From positions 1-64,000 of the forward strand of contig CANNZV010002338.1 in assembly GCA_947561585.1 (NCBI GenBank): a DNA stretch of 64,000 bases. The letters run 5' to 3'. A program made the translations under genes and the position numbers. Numbering within the stretch: the stretch's first letter is position 1; every line of letters starts with the position of its first letter. The notes beneath the pieces are model-generated. The model did not search any database, was not told the origin of the DNA, and worked only from the letters and a program-made list of their open reading frames with translations. Shown here piece after piece: positions 11,072 through 23,437 of this stretch. This stretch comes from Caprella mutica. Its lineage: Eukaryota > Arthropoda > Malacostraca > Amphipoda > Caprellidae.

Positions 11072-11557
11072 CAGGTATGAAAAACATAGTTATAAGTGAT
11101 CATTTTTTGTAAAATACTTTTTCAAATTTAATGATATTGAAACTTATTCAAAAATCAAAACTGGAAATGCTTGCCCTTTTATTTCAACACAGTTTGTTAC
11201 GGGTCAATTCTGAATTTAGTCAGCTACTTAATTATACATATACAATAATCTAAAATAAATAAAAATAAACATTGACGTTATATTATATTTAAAAATATGT
11301 ATCCTATAAATAGTCAATGTTTTATTCATTTCATTGTTATTAAATTCAAAAATCTTTTAATTTTAATCAAAAACATTTCCCTGAATTTACTATGATATAT
11401 TTAAAAAATTAGAATTAGTCTATTTCTCATATTAGTATGTTTCATAATTTTGATACCTTTTTCTCAAATACAGTTTTCATCAAATATATATCAATTATAT
11501 TATAGAACATTGCAATTCAATTACACATACAAATTAAGAATATTATTCCACTTTTAA

Positions 11558-11830
11558 TCAAACCGATTAATATATTCTCCCTCCATTAACACTCAAAGTT
11601 GTAATACACTCACTAACACTGTACGAAATAGTTCTAAGAAAAGTACCACAGTTCCAAACAAGCCACAAGTTCCCCAAAACAAGAACACCTCAGTTCAAGC
11701 AGCAGCAGCACCAGGTGTTGCAGCCGTTAAAGTTATCCTCTCATTTTGCTTTGTCCCGATATTTGTCCCACTCATTTGCCCTTCTCAGCTCAGCTTGAAT
11801 ATTAGCCTTCGATCGTACACTTCGTGACGT
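11558..11830 (+). other. Open frame in a balanced-composition island, no ATG
   Basis: A frame without stops runs from after a TAA near 11555 to a TGA near 11827. It includes QVPQNKNTSVQAAAAPGVAA, encoded by a CAG/GCA-rich tract around 11690-11730. A donor-like CAGGTGTTG lies inside it. The region could be exon, UTR or promoter-proximal DNA (TATAAAGG near 11832). No family is recognised. It sits directly left of the 11888-12520 array. Confidence 0.15.
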
Positions 11831-11887
11831 ATAAAGGATACACCACAAGGATGGGGAGTGGTGTGCTGAAGATAACTTTCCATATTA

Positions 11888-12520
11888 AGAAGATGCAAGT
11901 CAACTAAATTTAGAATGCAGTGAAGAAGATGCAACTCAACTATATTTAGAAGTCAGTGAGAGGAGAAGATGCAACTCAACTAAATTTAGAATGCAGTGAA
12001 GAAGATGCAACTCAACTATATTTAGAAGTCAGTGAGAGGAGAAGATGCAACTCAACTAAATTTAGAATGCAGTGAAGAAGATGCAACTCAACTATATTTA
12101 GAAGTCAGTGAGAGGAGAAGATGCAACTCAACTAAATTTAGAATGCAGTGAAGAAGATGCAAATCAACTAAATTTTGAATGCAGTGAGAGGAGAAGACAC
12201 AACTCAACTAAATTAGAATGCAGTGAGAGGAGAAGATACAACTCAACTAAATTAGAATACAGTGATAGGAGAAGATACAACTCAACTAATTTAGAATGCA
12301 GTGAGTGGAGAAGATGCAAATCAACTAAATTTAGAATGCAGTGAGAGGAAAAGATGCAACTCAACTAAATTTAGAATGCAGTGAGAGGGGAAGATACAAA
12401 TCAACTAAATTTAGAATGCAGTGAGAGGAGAAGATACAAATCAACTAAATTAGAATGCAGTGAGAGGAGAAGATACAAATCAACTAAATTTAGAATGCAG
12501 TGAGTGGAGAAGATACAACT
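11888..12520 (+). repeat. 36-42 bp minisatellite with an early higher-order period
   Basis: Unit AGATGCAACTCAACTAAATT plus TAGAATGCAGTGA, with optional GAGGAG linkers. Between about 11930 and 12130 the array repeats as a roughly 77-bp dimer in which a TATATTTAGAAGTCAGTGAG variant alternates with the canonical unit. To the right the units become monomeric and drift (ATACAA, GTGAGTGG). Open frames here follow from the repeat. Confidence 0.9.
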
Positions 12521-12956
12521 TTGTCTTATTGAAAATCAGTGTGAATAGAGTTATAGTGATTTGAGTAGTTGGAAGATTCACGTGCGGTTCATACTTGAAT
12601 AATAAAAGTGTTTGAGAAAGCAGACATAATTGATACACATCAATACGTTCCTGGAGAAGAGCGTATAGACACCATTAAGACTTCAATATAGTAAAAATAT
12701 CAGAACATATTGATTACAACGAACAATATTCAGTACATACTGATAAACACACATTCTATTATATATTTATTGAAAATATTACTTCAAATAACATTATCAT
12801 TTGATATACTTTGCGATAAGAAAGGTAGTCGGAGCACTTAATTCGTAAATAAGTATTGCGCCTCGGGAATCGCATTAGAGTTCTGCACTCTGCTACCTAG
12901 CCTCGCCTCTAAATTTCTAATATTGCCATCATTACATTGTGTTCCTATCGGTTTTT

Positions 12957-13097
12957 ATGACAGAAATGGTGTCGATGCTTTCTACGGCAGAAAGAAACAA
13001 ACTTTTTCCACCATTGTCAGGAAATGATGGAGTTTGCGTCCCTGCATTCAGGAGAATAAGTGCTAGCGGTTTCGGTCGCAATGGGAGCCTGTCATGA
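12957..13097 (+). CDS. Candidate short coding frame in a balanced-composition island
   Basis: The island at about 12840-13135 is clearly less AT-rich than its flanks. On the plus strand an ATG frame of 46 residues ends in FRRISASGFGRNGSLS before TGA. An acceptor-like CGGTTTTTATGACAG falls just inside it. The minus strand is also open across 12932-13120, so the strand is unresolved. No family is recognised. It may instead be UTR or a fragment of an undescribed dispersed repeat. Confidence 0.18.
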   Translation: MTEMVSMLSTAERNKLFPPLSGNDGVCVPAFRRISASGFGRNGSLS

Positions 13098-13135
13098 ATA
13101 CATAGGCCTCTTATTTCCAAGGCTTAGATAGTTCT

Positions 13136-13814
13136 TTGTGAAATGTTATGTGACATCGATAGTCTGAATGTGTTGTGTAACCAAAACAATAATATCAAAA
13201 TTTGACATAAATTACGTGTAGTATTACTGTATAAATATAGTAACGGTTTCTGGCGATGGTTGGTTAGCTATATTTCAAGTATTACTTCAATTGCGGGCGG
13301 TTTTGTTTTGATCGGATTTGATTTATATATTAATTTGTAGTCTTGTTATTTGCATAATTCAAGGTATTTAATCAAATTGCCAGAAAATTGGTGGGCGATA
13401 GGTCATTATCAAGGAACTATTTAATTAGATTCTGAGAGTTAAGATTTGTTTAGATTTTGGAAAAAAAAGTTACAGTCATATTTATAACTCAAGAAGTATT
13501 CAATAGCGACGACGAAGGTATGCACTTCGCGTGTGCCCTCTCTAGTTATGTGTTATTTTTTTATATATAGAGATACTAATTTCCACTGTTGCTTAAGATA
13601 GTAAATAGTGGCTGGAACCCTAAGAAAGGGCATACAAAAAAATGTAATCTGGAATTATGCAATTTCTAATTTGTAAGAATCTTGTTTTCGCAATATTTTT
13701 GTTAACGTTTAAACTAGTGACTGTATAGTGTATACTAGTATACTCCCATCTTAATTCCTGAGAATATTGCCATTGCTCACTGTTTCCTATTTGATTAGGC
13801 AAGGTGAAGCAATG
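13136..13814. other. AT-rich stretch, no gene seen
   Basis: A donor-like GACGACGAAGGTATGC lies at about 13505-13522, without a supporting exon. Otherwise no feature. Confidence 0.35.
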
Positions 13815-14077
13815 TTAATTCGGTGTGAATGCCTCCATGTTCTGCATATTGGCAAATACATCGTCACCACTCAGACAGAATGAAGCTGCCGCTAAGCTGC
13901 TTTGTGTCTCCGTCCAACAACAGCACCAAATTAACTCGCGATCAGTGATGTATTCCAGGAGATCAGCAGCCAATTCCACAGTGAACAATTTCCAACATGA
14001 GGCTTTTCTCAGCCGACCAAAAATTGATTGAATTGATCCGTCTGCTTGTTGTCCATTTCCGTAATTACTTTCGTGAT
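13815..14077 (-). other. Minus-strand open frame in a balanced-composition block
   Basis: The block is open on both strands. The minus frame ends in DDVFANMQNMEAFTPN and a stop at about 13815. Its upstream part is interrupted by the family B MITE at 14078, so anything farther in this frame is MITE sequence. The plus frame (13825-14031) is also open. The block may be a former exon or regulatory DNA. No family is recognised. Confidence 0.15.
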
Positions 14078-14351
14078 TACAGTAGAACTCCTCTATAGTG
14101 AACTGCTCTATTGTGAACCCATCTATAGTTAACTCGTCTATAGTGAACTCCTCTATAGTGAACTCCCCTATAGTGAACTCCTCTATAATGAATGAGTTAG
14201 GATGTTTAGTCCTAAAAATTTCTTTATTTTGCAATGAAAACCAGTCTAAAACCATCAGTTATAGAAAACTGAGGGCTATTTTATTGCAGTCTAAAGAAAA
14301 TTTGTATGCTGTACATCCTACCTCATTCACTATAGAGAAGTTCCCCTGTAC
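14078..14351. mobile_element. Family B (pogo-like) MITE with expanded left subrepeats
   Basis: The left end is TACAGTAGAACTCCTCTATA. The right end carries CACTATAGAGAAG..CCTGTA as its inverse, and both ends border TA. Inside the left end, TCCTCTATAGTGAAC is repeated about seven times with a 15-bp period (about 14087-14190). The CAGT start, TA junction and lack of coding capacity fit the pogo branch of Tc1/mariner MITEs by knowledge of such ends. Confidence 0.8.
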
Positions 14352-14732
14352 CTAAATAAACTAAAGGTATGATTATGACAATCCTACCATCTCAGAAGGT
14401 TATTTCCCTCAAATTAGATCTACTCATTTATTAAATTTAGGTGTAACATTTTAAATATTACATGAGATATCACATCAAAAGTTGAACCACTTTTCGTATC
14501 TTTTAGGAGTCACTTTTATGTCCTGTTAGATTGCAACTTTTTGCACAGGCTTTTAGCGGACAATATTTCAGCATTGGATATATTCGTGGAATCTTTTTCG
14601 CTGTTGAAGGTTGAGCAATGGCCGCCATTTGTGAGTGTGTCTGACTCACATTAGCTACTATTGCCCGCTTCTGTTTTTCCTCACCATCTCTTTGGAAGAT
14701 TAATTGAGGAGCTTAATCACAAACTAGATTAA
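14352..14732. other. Stretch without a supported gene
   Basis: Includes a more balanced block around 14600-14700 (GGCCGCCATTTGTGAGTGTG) with no long open frame. Confidence 0.35.
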
Positions 14733-15070
14733 TAGTTGCATTCTTTCCACCAGTTGCTAGATTGACGAATGCCTTCCTACTTCCATTGAGGTATTTGAAA
14801 AAATAATCTGTAATTTTGAACTTTCTGTATTATAAAAGTGTAATTAAGGTACAATTAATATAATAATATAGTTGCATTCTTTCCACCAGTTGCTAGATTG
14901 ACGAATGCCTTCCTACTTCCATTGAGGTATTTGAAAAAAAAAATCTGTAATTTTGAACTTTCTGTATTATGAAAGTGTAATTAAAGTACAATTAATATAA
15001 TAATATTCTTACATTTTCTCTTCCAGTTGCTAGATTGACGACTGCCTTCCTACCTCCATTGAACTATTTA
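14733..15070 (+). repeat. 136-bp tandem repeat, about 2.5 copies
   Basis: Units begin with AGTTGCATTCTTTCCACCAG at 14733 and 14869. A third begins near 15008 and stops after TTCCTACCTCCATTGA. Each unit includes GCTAGATTGACGAATGCCTT and an AT-rich tail. Copies differ by a few substitutions. Confidence 0.9.
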
Positions 15071-17434
15071 CGGGTTATAAATGTGTATACTTCATTATTA
15101 CAGTGTATAACAAATTCTATATCTAACTTATATAAAAAATTAATGGAAAAATAGTGTTTTTTAAACAAAAATATAATATGAAGATAAAAAACTTATAAAG
15201 CTTGATAGTATATCCCGGTATATCTTCAATTATTAGCCTAAAACATTATTTGAAATTTGTTTGATTTTTATAAATTAGTTGAACATACTTCACAGTGTAG
15301 AAAATTTACTACTGGAGTGTTGACGTTAGTTATCAATTTGGAAAAATATCGCATCAAATTTTTATTATAAAACTGATTTAACAAATATTCCATTGAATGA
15401 TGTGTTAAAATTTTACGAAACTCATACGTGCTCCATAAGAACTTCTAAATAGTGAACTACCTAATTTTAAAGACGGTGCACTTTTCTTGCTTTTCATGAC
15501 TCTCGAACTAAAAGCATTCGAACATTAAGGCGCCAAATAGACCATCATTACATTTTTTCTGACAAATTCTTATGTACATATATAGAAATCGCAGATATAT
15601 GCTACTTAACTGCAATCTTTGATTAAATAAATACAAAATACAAAAATATTATTCTGAATTTCATGAATAAATATGTAAAGTAATTATCTAACGCTTTAGT
15701 TAGTTTATTTGGATAATTCTGCCTTTTTAAGTTATTCAATTTCAATGATATTAATTTGATTATTCAACTATCAACTGAAAAATCTTCTTAAATATTTTGA
15801 AATCTTCTCAAAATATTAATATAAATATTCTTTAAGTTTTATTCATTGATGTCCAGCAACTAAAAAAGTATTGAATATTCTTCATGTCACTATAAGAAGG
15901 ATAATTTTAAATCATTTCTTAAAGTAGGGGAAAGTATATAGATTGTAGATACTAACCATGTAACATGGTTACTTACATTTTCGATGTTTATAGTATTAGT
16001 TACTATCGTAATTAAGAAATAAAGGGGCGTCCGATTCATTTGTTTGATATATCTAATTCAAATATATAGAGTACAAACAAACTTTCATTATCACGTATAT
16101 CTTCATTTAATAGATTCGTTTTTATTATCTTGTGATATACCTGTAATTAGGCAGTTCCATATATACGTCAAAGTTTCTGATAATTGAACATTAATTTCCT
16201 TCAATATAATTAATTCATTCTAACCCGTACACGGTTGCTCAACTTTAACTTTGCTGATGTGCCACATCTACAAATTGCTGTCCCAAAATAAGGACACCCT
16301 CCATGGACGGTTTAATGGTGGTTATTGTAAAAACCTTCTAATATTTTCTTTCTTGAATGAATTTTAAAATAGATTTCATGGCTGTAAAATGATTCGAATT
16401 ATGAGCAACCTACTCCCTAGGACTTCCCAACGCCTTCACATAATAAAACACAATAATAGTCTTATTTAATAAGAAGGCAAAATGAGTGTATCATCTTCAT
16501 AAATGGGCTGTGAAGATGTAATTCAAGTAATGCTATGATACAATACTATAAGTAGGTCCATAAGAAGATCAGAAAACAACCAAATTACACAACACTCCTC
16601 CAAGTAGACCCATAAAGAAAATAAATCTGGTTTCTGGAGAGGAAAGAATGGCAAGATTTGGGATATTGCATTGTCACTTACGATGGTAACAGATAGGCAT
16701 GACCCCGTAATTGTACAGAATCATCTGATGACAATTCTGCCAAGGAAACTTAATACAGATAAGAAATAACGTACATAAATATACGCTATTTTATGCTAGA
16801 ACTCTTGGATATGATAATATACTTTTTCGGGATGATTATAAATTAGATTCTTTATAGTTTGAATAATCAGTAAATTTAAGATTTAACTTTCAGTGACTTT
16901 TGTAAAAACGGGTAACTTTCATCAATGTGAAAAAAAGGGCAAACAACTTCTGCATTATAAGTAATAATTTTATTATCAGTATTAAAAAAAGGTTTAACGT
17001 CGTGAAGATATTTTCATTCTAAATCATGAATTATCACCAAGAGAAAAAGGAGGTTAAGAGAGTTTAGGCAAAACAGTCGAGTTATTCTATGGTTTTCTGT
17101 TGCATAATATACTATTTCCAATGATAAATCTGTAGAATATTAATACATGTAACAATGCTTCTCTGATTCTTTCTTCTTCACAATAATGATCATAAAACTA
17201 TAATTCACATTAAAATTAAATACTAAAAAGTAAAAATCGGTGAACTTAATGTAGATAGGACTTTATGAAATCTTTGATAACTAACATCATAAACATAACA
17301 AATCAGTACTATTAACTGCTCTCTAATACACTTCATATTGGATACTGAGTGGTTTGTTTCTTGGTATCTATGGAGAGGAGACCATTCATCTTCTATCGTA
17401 AATCAGTGGCGTGCAAGAGGGCTATTATTCGTGT
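15071..17434. other. Long AT-rich stretch without a supported gene
   Basis: Non-repetitive sequence read on both strands. Slightly more balanced patches occur at about 16220-16320 and 16400-16440, with no open frame beyond chance length. No mobile element ends recognised. Confidence 0.4.
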
Positions 17435-17820
17435 GTATGATCCAGGAACAGACCATCTAGTGTCTTTTGTATATGTTTATGATCCACGAACAGACCATCC
17501 TGTGTGCTATGTATAATGTATATGTTCATGATCTACGAACAGACCATCCTGTGTCTTTTGTATATGTTTATGATCCACGAACAGACCATCCAGTGTCTTT
17601 TGTATATGTTTATGATCCACGAACAGACCATCCAGTGTGCTATGTATAATGTATATGTTCATGATCTACGAACAGACCATCTAGTGTCTTTTGTTTATGT
17701 TTATGATCCACGAACAGACCATCCTGTGTCTTATGTTTATGTTCATGATCCACGAACAGACCATCCAGTGTCTTTTGTATATGTTTATGATCCACGAACA
17801 GACCATCCAGTGTCATTGTA
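17435..17820 (+). repeat. 42-bp minisatellite, about 9 copies
   Basis: Unit TATGATCCACGAACAGACCA followed by TCCAGTGTCTTTTGTATATGTT. Some copies read TTCATGATCTACG, and some carry an inserted TGTGCTATGTATAATG segment. The period is a multiple of three, so frames across 17467-17833 stay open. They are translations of the repeat. Confidence 0.92.
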
Positions 17821-18149
17821 TGTACAGTTTTAAAAAGTTCATCTCTAGGGTGAAATTTAAATCGTCCGGTAATTTGGAGCGTACCATAGATGAAAAATCA
17901 ATTGGACATTAATACATTTACGATTGACCTATCTTGACGTAGCTATGTTAAGAACAAGGTACCGTTCATGTCAAGCCTATGCGCTATCCTTAATATCTTC
18001 TAAACATTTAATTTCAATAATTGTAATCAATTTGACAAACTATAAATATTGAATAAATGCATATCGAATTATTAAGTTGAATATCAAAGATTAGAACCGA
18101 AAAATAACATTTGAATTATGCTAATGTAAGCAATACTCAATTCTGTGTT

Positions 18150-18239
18150 CGATGTACAATGGATAACCTTTCAATTGTACGTATGTTGCAATGTACAATG
18201 GATAACCTTTCAATTGTGCGTATGTTGCAACGTACAATG
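18150..18239 (+). repeat. 39-bp tandem repeat, about 2.3 copies
   Basis: Unit GTACAATGGATAACCTTTCA followed by ATTGTACGTATGTTGCAAT. Copy differences are single bases. Confidence 0.85.
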
Positions 18240-18405
18240 CAGTGTTCTGATCAGCTCATATCCTCTGGGAAATGAACACCGAACTCTTCTCTCCACCAAA
18301 AATACTCACAGTCGTTACCAGGAGAGAGGTCGAGGTGAGAGTGACTGTACGCTTCACCTTAATCACTAAATATTCTCGGTATACTCAAAAAGGTAACGTT
18401 TTTTC

Positions 18406-18690
18406 CGCCTCACATTTTAGAAATATAGTAGACAGTGCAAAGTTTTTGAGATATTGTCTCTACTGCATAAGTTTCTATAGATACAATGCTGCAAGCATAA
18501 TGTTTTCATAGATATTGTTTTTAAGGGTAACTCTTTTCTGATTGGTCGGCGAGGAGGAGGCACCAAAAGGGGGTGTGGCCAACTAGCCGTTAGTGCTCCA
18601 CCTCTTGTTGGCTCCTCCTCCTTGCATAAAGTTATTAGTAGAGTTAAATTGCATTTAAAGTAAAAAAAAAACTTTGAAATTCTTTTAAAA
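18406..18690 (-). mobile_element. Dispersed element K, inverted partial copy
   Basis: Reverse-complement match to the right half of 6815-7352 and 60925-61431: GTCTCTACTGCATAAG, the CTGATTGG box (18538-18545, CCAATCAG on the minus strand), a GGGGGTGTGGCC block in the GC-box position, and CTCCTCCTCCTTGCATAAAG. It fades after about 18690, so it is 5'-truncated relative to the other copies. Confidence 0.65.
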
Positions 18691-19845
18691 AGAAATTCCT
18701 CTGGAATTTTCGATCATAATAATGAATGAATAATATGAAAACTTTGTATTCAAGATTCCTACTATTATATAAATATGTTTCCATTTATAGCAAGCATATT
18801 TAATTTTATATTCGAGTGTACTCTATGATGGTACTTAATATATACTTCTACTTAGAATCTACACAGAAATAGTTTTGAATATCAAATGTTTCATGTCTAA
18901 TTCTTTGATATCCAATGAAAAATAATATCGTATTCATAAGATTTATGTATGGATTATTTACATAACCTTATTTTTGAATACAATATCACTCCTTGCATAA
19001 AATAATTAGAAGAGAACCAATATATTACATCAAAAATGTACCTGTATAAGTTTACCACTATCGAATGCGTTCATTCAAATCGCCATAAAATGGCTCACAA
19101 AGATAACTGTAATCTTGTCCTGCCTTAAACCAATCCTAGATTTATTGTTTTGCTGGTCATTTTGATTTATGGGACATGGCATATTGGTCAGAAGAGAGAT
19201 ATGCAACACCTTCATGTGATTGATGTCTTGAAGAATGATGATTGCGGTTCTCCGGTCCCATATGCAATGGATTGTAAATCATTGTGTGAAGTGGGAATGA
19301 TTTTGAAAAGTCCAAATATTACCTGGTGTTATTAGTAAATGAAAATTAACGAGTGTCAATATATTAAAGAATATCGTAGATAATAAATTACTGAAAAATT
19401 GCCTCGAAGGAAACTAGTTGATGTTTATATTTTATATATCAAATTTTCAGTTCGTATTTATAAAATTATATTATTTCATTTAACGAATGACCATAAAACG
19501 AATCACACTAACTGAGTTAAATTTTTACAATGAGAGCTACGATTAAAACCGAAATTCCAGCTGACAAACCGAATCTCTGGCATACATATCTTCCCGTTAT
19601 GCATATTACCGAAACATGTAATGCATATATAGCAACGTTCCAAAAATCTAAAAATGGTGTAAAAAATCCATGATTGCTAAACCAGATTTTTCCAAGAGTC
19701 TTATATGGTTCCTAATTCAAATCCTTGTTCTTCACATAAATAAACATATACTCGTTGTCCTAATATACACATGATTATCTTTCAACAGATCATGTTAACA
19801 GATCTGCTGGAGATATTAAGAAGCCATTGATGATTCGTACCCAGC
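18691..19845. other. AT-rich stretch, no supported gene
   Basis: An open frame at 19150-19335 starts at a non-ATG codon and has no recognised motif. No repeats seen. Confidence 0.35.
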
Positions 19846-20095
19846 AAGCGGAGTAATATCATTTGTTTCATCAAATTTCAATTGCGTTGAGCTGAGCTCG
19901 CTAACAGACAGTTCGAATGGCGAGGCCATTGTTTCGTCACGATTTAGCGCTCATTGAGCGAACGATATTGCATCACAAACCCCGTGTACAACGCGTAATA
20001 ATGCAATTTTATCGCCTCGGATTGCAAGCGACGTAGCGATGATATTCGGAAGAGGTGGAGAGAGAGGGGGGGGGGGCGGTAGGGGGTGAAATGAA
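19846..20095. promoter_or_regulatory. CpG-rich island ending in a poly-G run
   Basis: Between about 19880 and 20045 CG dinucleotides are much denser than elsewhere (GCGTTGAGCTGAGCTCGCTA, GATTTAGCGCTCATTGAGCG, CAACGCGTAATAATGC, AAGCGACGTAGCG). It ends in GGGGGGGGGGCGGTAGGGGG at about 20069. No long open frame is present. The composition would suit a promoter or conserved regulatory region, but there is no TATA, Inr or exon evidence. The function is inferred from composition only. Confidence 0.2.
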
Positions 20096-20186
20096 CATGC
20101 AAATATGAGGAATGGATTGGAAAAAGGGGAGAGATACGTGTAACTATTTATATTTATTTAGTATTTACATCTCTATATCCTTAATA

Positions 20187-21689
20187 ACAGAGAAAAGAGT
20201 CACTGTGATGATGTACTATCAGAGAAAAGAGTCACTGTGATGATGTACTATCAGAGAAAAGAGTCACTGTGATGATGTACTATCAGAGAAAAGAGTCACT
20301 GTGATGATGTACTATCAGAGAAAAGAGTCACTGTGATGATGTACTATCAGAGATAAGAGTCACTGTGATGATGTACTACCAGAGAAAAGAGTCACTGTGA
20401 TGATGTACTATCAGAGAAAAGAGTCACTGTGATGATGTACTATCAGAGAAAAGAGTCACTGTGATGATGTACTATCAGAAAAAAGAGTCACTGCGATGAT
20501 GTACTTTCAGAGAGAAGAGTCACAGTGATGATGTACTATCAGAGATAAGAGTCACTGTGATGATGTACTATCAGAGAAAAGAGTCACTGTGATGATGTGC
20601 TATCAGAGAAAAGAGTCACTGTGATGATGTACAATCAGAGAAAAGAGTCACTGCGATGATGTACTATCAGAGAAAAGAGTCACTGCGATGATGTACTATC
20701 AGAGAAAAGAGTCACTGCGATGATGTACTATCAGAGAAAAGAGTCACTGTGATGACGTACTTTCAGAGAGAAGAGTCACTGTGATGATGTACTGTCAGAG
20801 AAAAGAGTCACTGTGATGATGTACTATCAGAGAAAAGAATCACTGTGATGATGTACTATCAGAGAAAAGAGTCACTGTGATGATGTACTATCAGAGAGAA
20901 GAGTCACTGTGATGATGTACTATCAGAGAAAAGAGTCACTGTGATGATGTAGTATCAGAGAAAAGAGTCACTCTGATGATGTACTATCAGAGAAAAGAGT
21001 CACTGTGATGATGTACTATCAGAGAAAAGAGTCACTGTGATGATGTGCTATCAGAGAAAAGAGTCACTGCGATGATGTACAATCAGAGAAAAGAGTCACT
21101 GCGATGATGTTCTATCAGAGAAAAGAGTCACTGTGATGAAGTACTATCAGAGAAAAAAATCACTGTGATGATGTACTATCATAGAAAAGAGTCACTGTGA
21201 TGATGTACTATCAGAGAAAAAAGTCACTGTGATGATGTACTATCATAGAAAAGAGTCACTGTGATGATGTACTATCAGAGAAAAGAGTCACTGTGATGAT
21301 GTACTATCAGAGAAAAGAGTCACTGTGATGATGTACTATCAAAGAAAAGAGTCACTGTGATGATGTACTATCAGAGAAAAGAGTCACTGTGATGATGTAC
21401 TATCAGAGAAAAGAGTCACTGTGATGATGTACTATCAGAGAGAAGAGTCACTGTGATGATGTACTATCAAAGAAAGGAGAAAGAGTCACTGTGATGATGT
21501 ACTATCAGAGAAAAGAGTCACTGTGATGATGTACTATCAGAGAAAAGAGTCACTGTGATGATGTACTATCAAAGAAAAGAGTCACTGTGATGATGTACTA
21601 TCAGAGAAAAGAGTCACTGTGGTGATGTACTATCATAGAAAAGAGTCACTGTGATGATGTACTATCAGAAAAAAGAGTCACTGTGATGA
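20187..21689 (+). repeat. 32-bp minisatellite, array 2, about 47 copies
   Basis: Unit AGAGAAAAGAGTCACTGTGA followed by TGATGTACTATC, the largest of three arrays of this unit. Variants (CACTGCGATG, GTGCTATC, TTTCAGAGAGAAG, TATCATAG) recur at several positions, which suggests block duplication. One unit carries an AAAGGAG insertion near 21470. Confidence 0.95.
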
Positions 21690-23437
21690 GGCCTTATATT
21701 TTTTATTTTTGATAGATAGACCAGTGCATGTCTTTTTTTGTCACATTCCCTGTTAAGTGACAGTTTGATCACAGTAGTTTTTCTTCAGCCGTGAGCAATG
21801 TCACTGCCGTTAGGTGACTATGTTCATGGAGCCACTTTCCTTTCTTACTCTTCCTTCCAGTCTCTTGTACTTAATTTCCTCATGACGTCAGTTATATGGC
21901 TTTTGTATCAGAAGCAGAAGTTAAACCCCTAATTAAGTAATCGTCCCTTCCTTCTTCTTTTTTTGATTTGCATCCTCCCTTTTGTGTTTTTACTTCCCTC
22001 TCATTCTCATTCTTCACTTTCTATTTATTCGTCTCCTCATTAGCCTCCTATTTTCCATCTCCTACCTCTTCTATTGCTTCTTTCATTTTCCCCATTCATC
22101 TTTCTAACCATTCATTTCTTCCTCCCTTTTATTCTCCTCATTTCGTGTTCTACTCTTCCTTATTCTCCACCTCTGCTTCTTTTTCCAACTTCATATATCT
22201 CTTTATTTAGATTATTTTTCATCCTTTTCCACTCTCCTCCCAGTCCTTTTTCTCACAATGTGTTTCTGCTTTTGTACATACACAGGTAAGCTGCTTAGCC
22301 AAGTGTCGCCAAATGGAGAGTAGAAGATGTGCGCCTGTTCAATAAGATGATACCAATATTTCGAATGTATTCATGCATTTTAGTTCATAGTTTAACATTT
22401 TATCTATGAGAATATTATTTAAAGTTATAGAAAAAATACCCTAAAATATCAATGGTTAATGTGTATTCAGATTTTGTTTTTCTTACTTTCGAATTTAGGT
22501 ACTTGGAACATTCTTCCCCCTCCAATAAAAAATATTTCTGTTTTTATTATTATTAAATACTGCATATTTGAAAAGAGAAATTGAAATTATTTTAATAAGC
22601 AGATAATTCATTAAGAACTCGATTCTAAAATAAGATTCTGAATTAGATTTCCAATGGTCTGAATTTTAAGAAAAAAAACGATAAATTCATCCATTTCTTC
22701 CAGGCGCTTGAAACTTTAATTTGTTATTGTCAAAAATTCTTCAGACATCGATATCTCAATCCAATAAATGAAAAACACGAAAGATTGCATGAGTTTCATT
22801 AATTTGATCTGTTGATTGGTTTCAGTGATTTCCTGATTGACCAATTCTTAAGCGTCACAAACAAAAAATGAGAGAAAAAATTAAAGATTGAACATTACTT
22901 TCTGCTTATTTTCTTTACATTCGGATAGAATGGCTTCCCTTCCTTACTTTTTTTATCGTATTAAGCATATCAATAATATAAATTAAAAAAATATAAAATA
23001 AAATAATATAATCAATATCAATTATTCTCACATTGGCTTATTAAATCTACAAACTCTATAGATTTTAAAAAACCAGGGGGCGATGTTATAATTTTTTTGG
23101 TATAATATATATTTATAAAAATTATAAATATTTTGTTTATTTATATGTACAATATAAAAATATATATAGCTACAAAAGCCAAATTAAAAATTCAAATACG
23201 TATTTCTCCATCGAAAAAAAGTGTTAATTATTGAAGTTGAAATTACTGTTTTATCTTAAGTAGCTTGAATAATAGAAGATTTAGATAAAATGTGCTATTT
23301 TCATTTATTTTAAAAATATCAATATATTTAATATTGTTCATGTCTGTATTTTGAATGAAAAAAATACGGATAATGAATAATATTTATTACGGAGAAAATA
23401 AAACAATACAATATTTTATTAATTTTCTCAATCCCTT
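21690..23437. other. Non-array stretch: CRE-like site and polypyrimidine tract, no gene
   Basis: A perfect TGACGTCA palindrome, the textbook CRE/CREB site, is at 21883-21890. From about 21930 to 22260 the plus strand is strongly pyrimidine-biased (C and T runs). The open frames there (21968-22289) are low-complexity Ser/Phe/Leu translations of that tract. ACACAGGTAAGCTGC near 22281 is donor-like but unsupported. The rest is AT-rich. Confidence 0.35.

Noticed and set aside
14098..14355. 85-codon frame with MNCSIVNPSIVNSSIVN repeats
   Set aside because: It lies within the family B MITE and its left 15-bp subrepeats.
17467..17912. Repeat-protein-like frames (14-residue period, YDPRTDHPVSFVYV)
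   Set aside because: Three overlapping frames are open, unit variants include in-frame stops and insertions, and there is no start or splice context; best explained by the 42-bp array.
21968..22289. Serine/phenylalanine-rich open frames of 70-80 codons
   Set aside because: Low-complexity translation of a polypyrimidine tract; no motif, and several overlapping frames.
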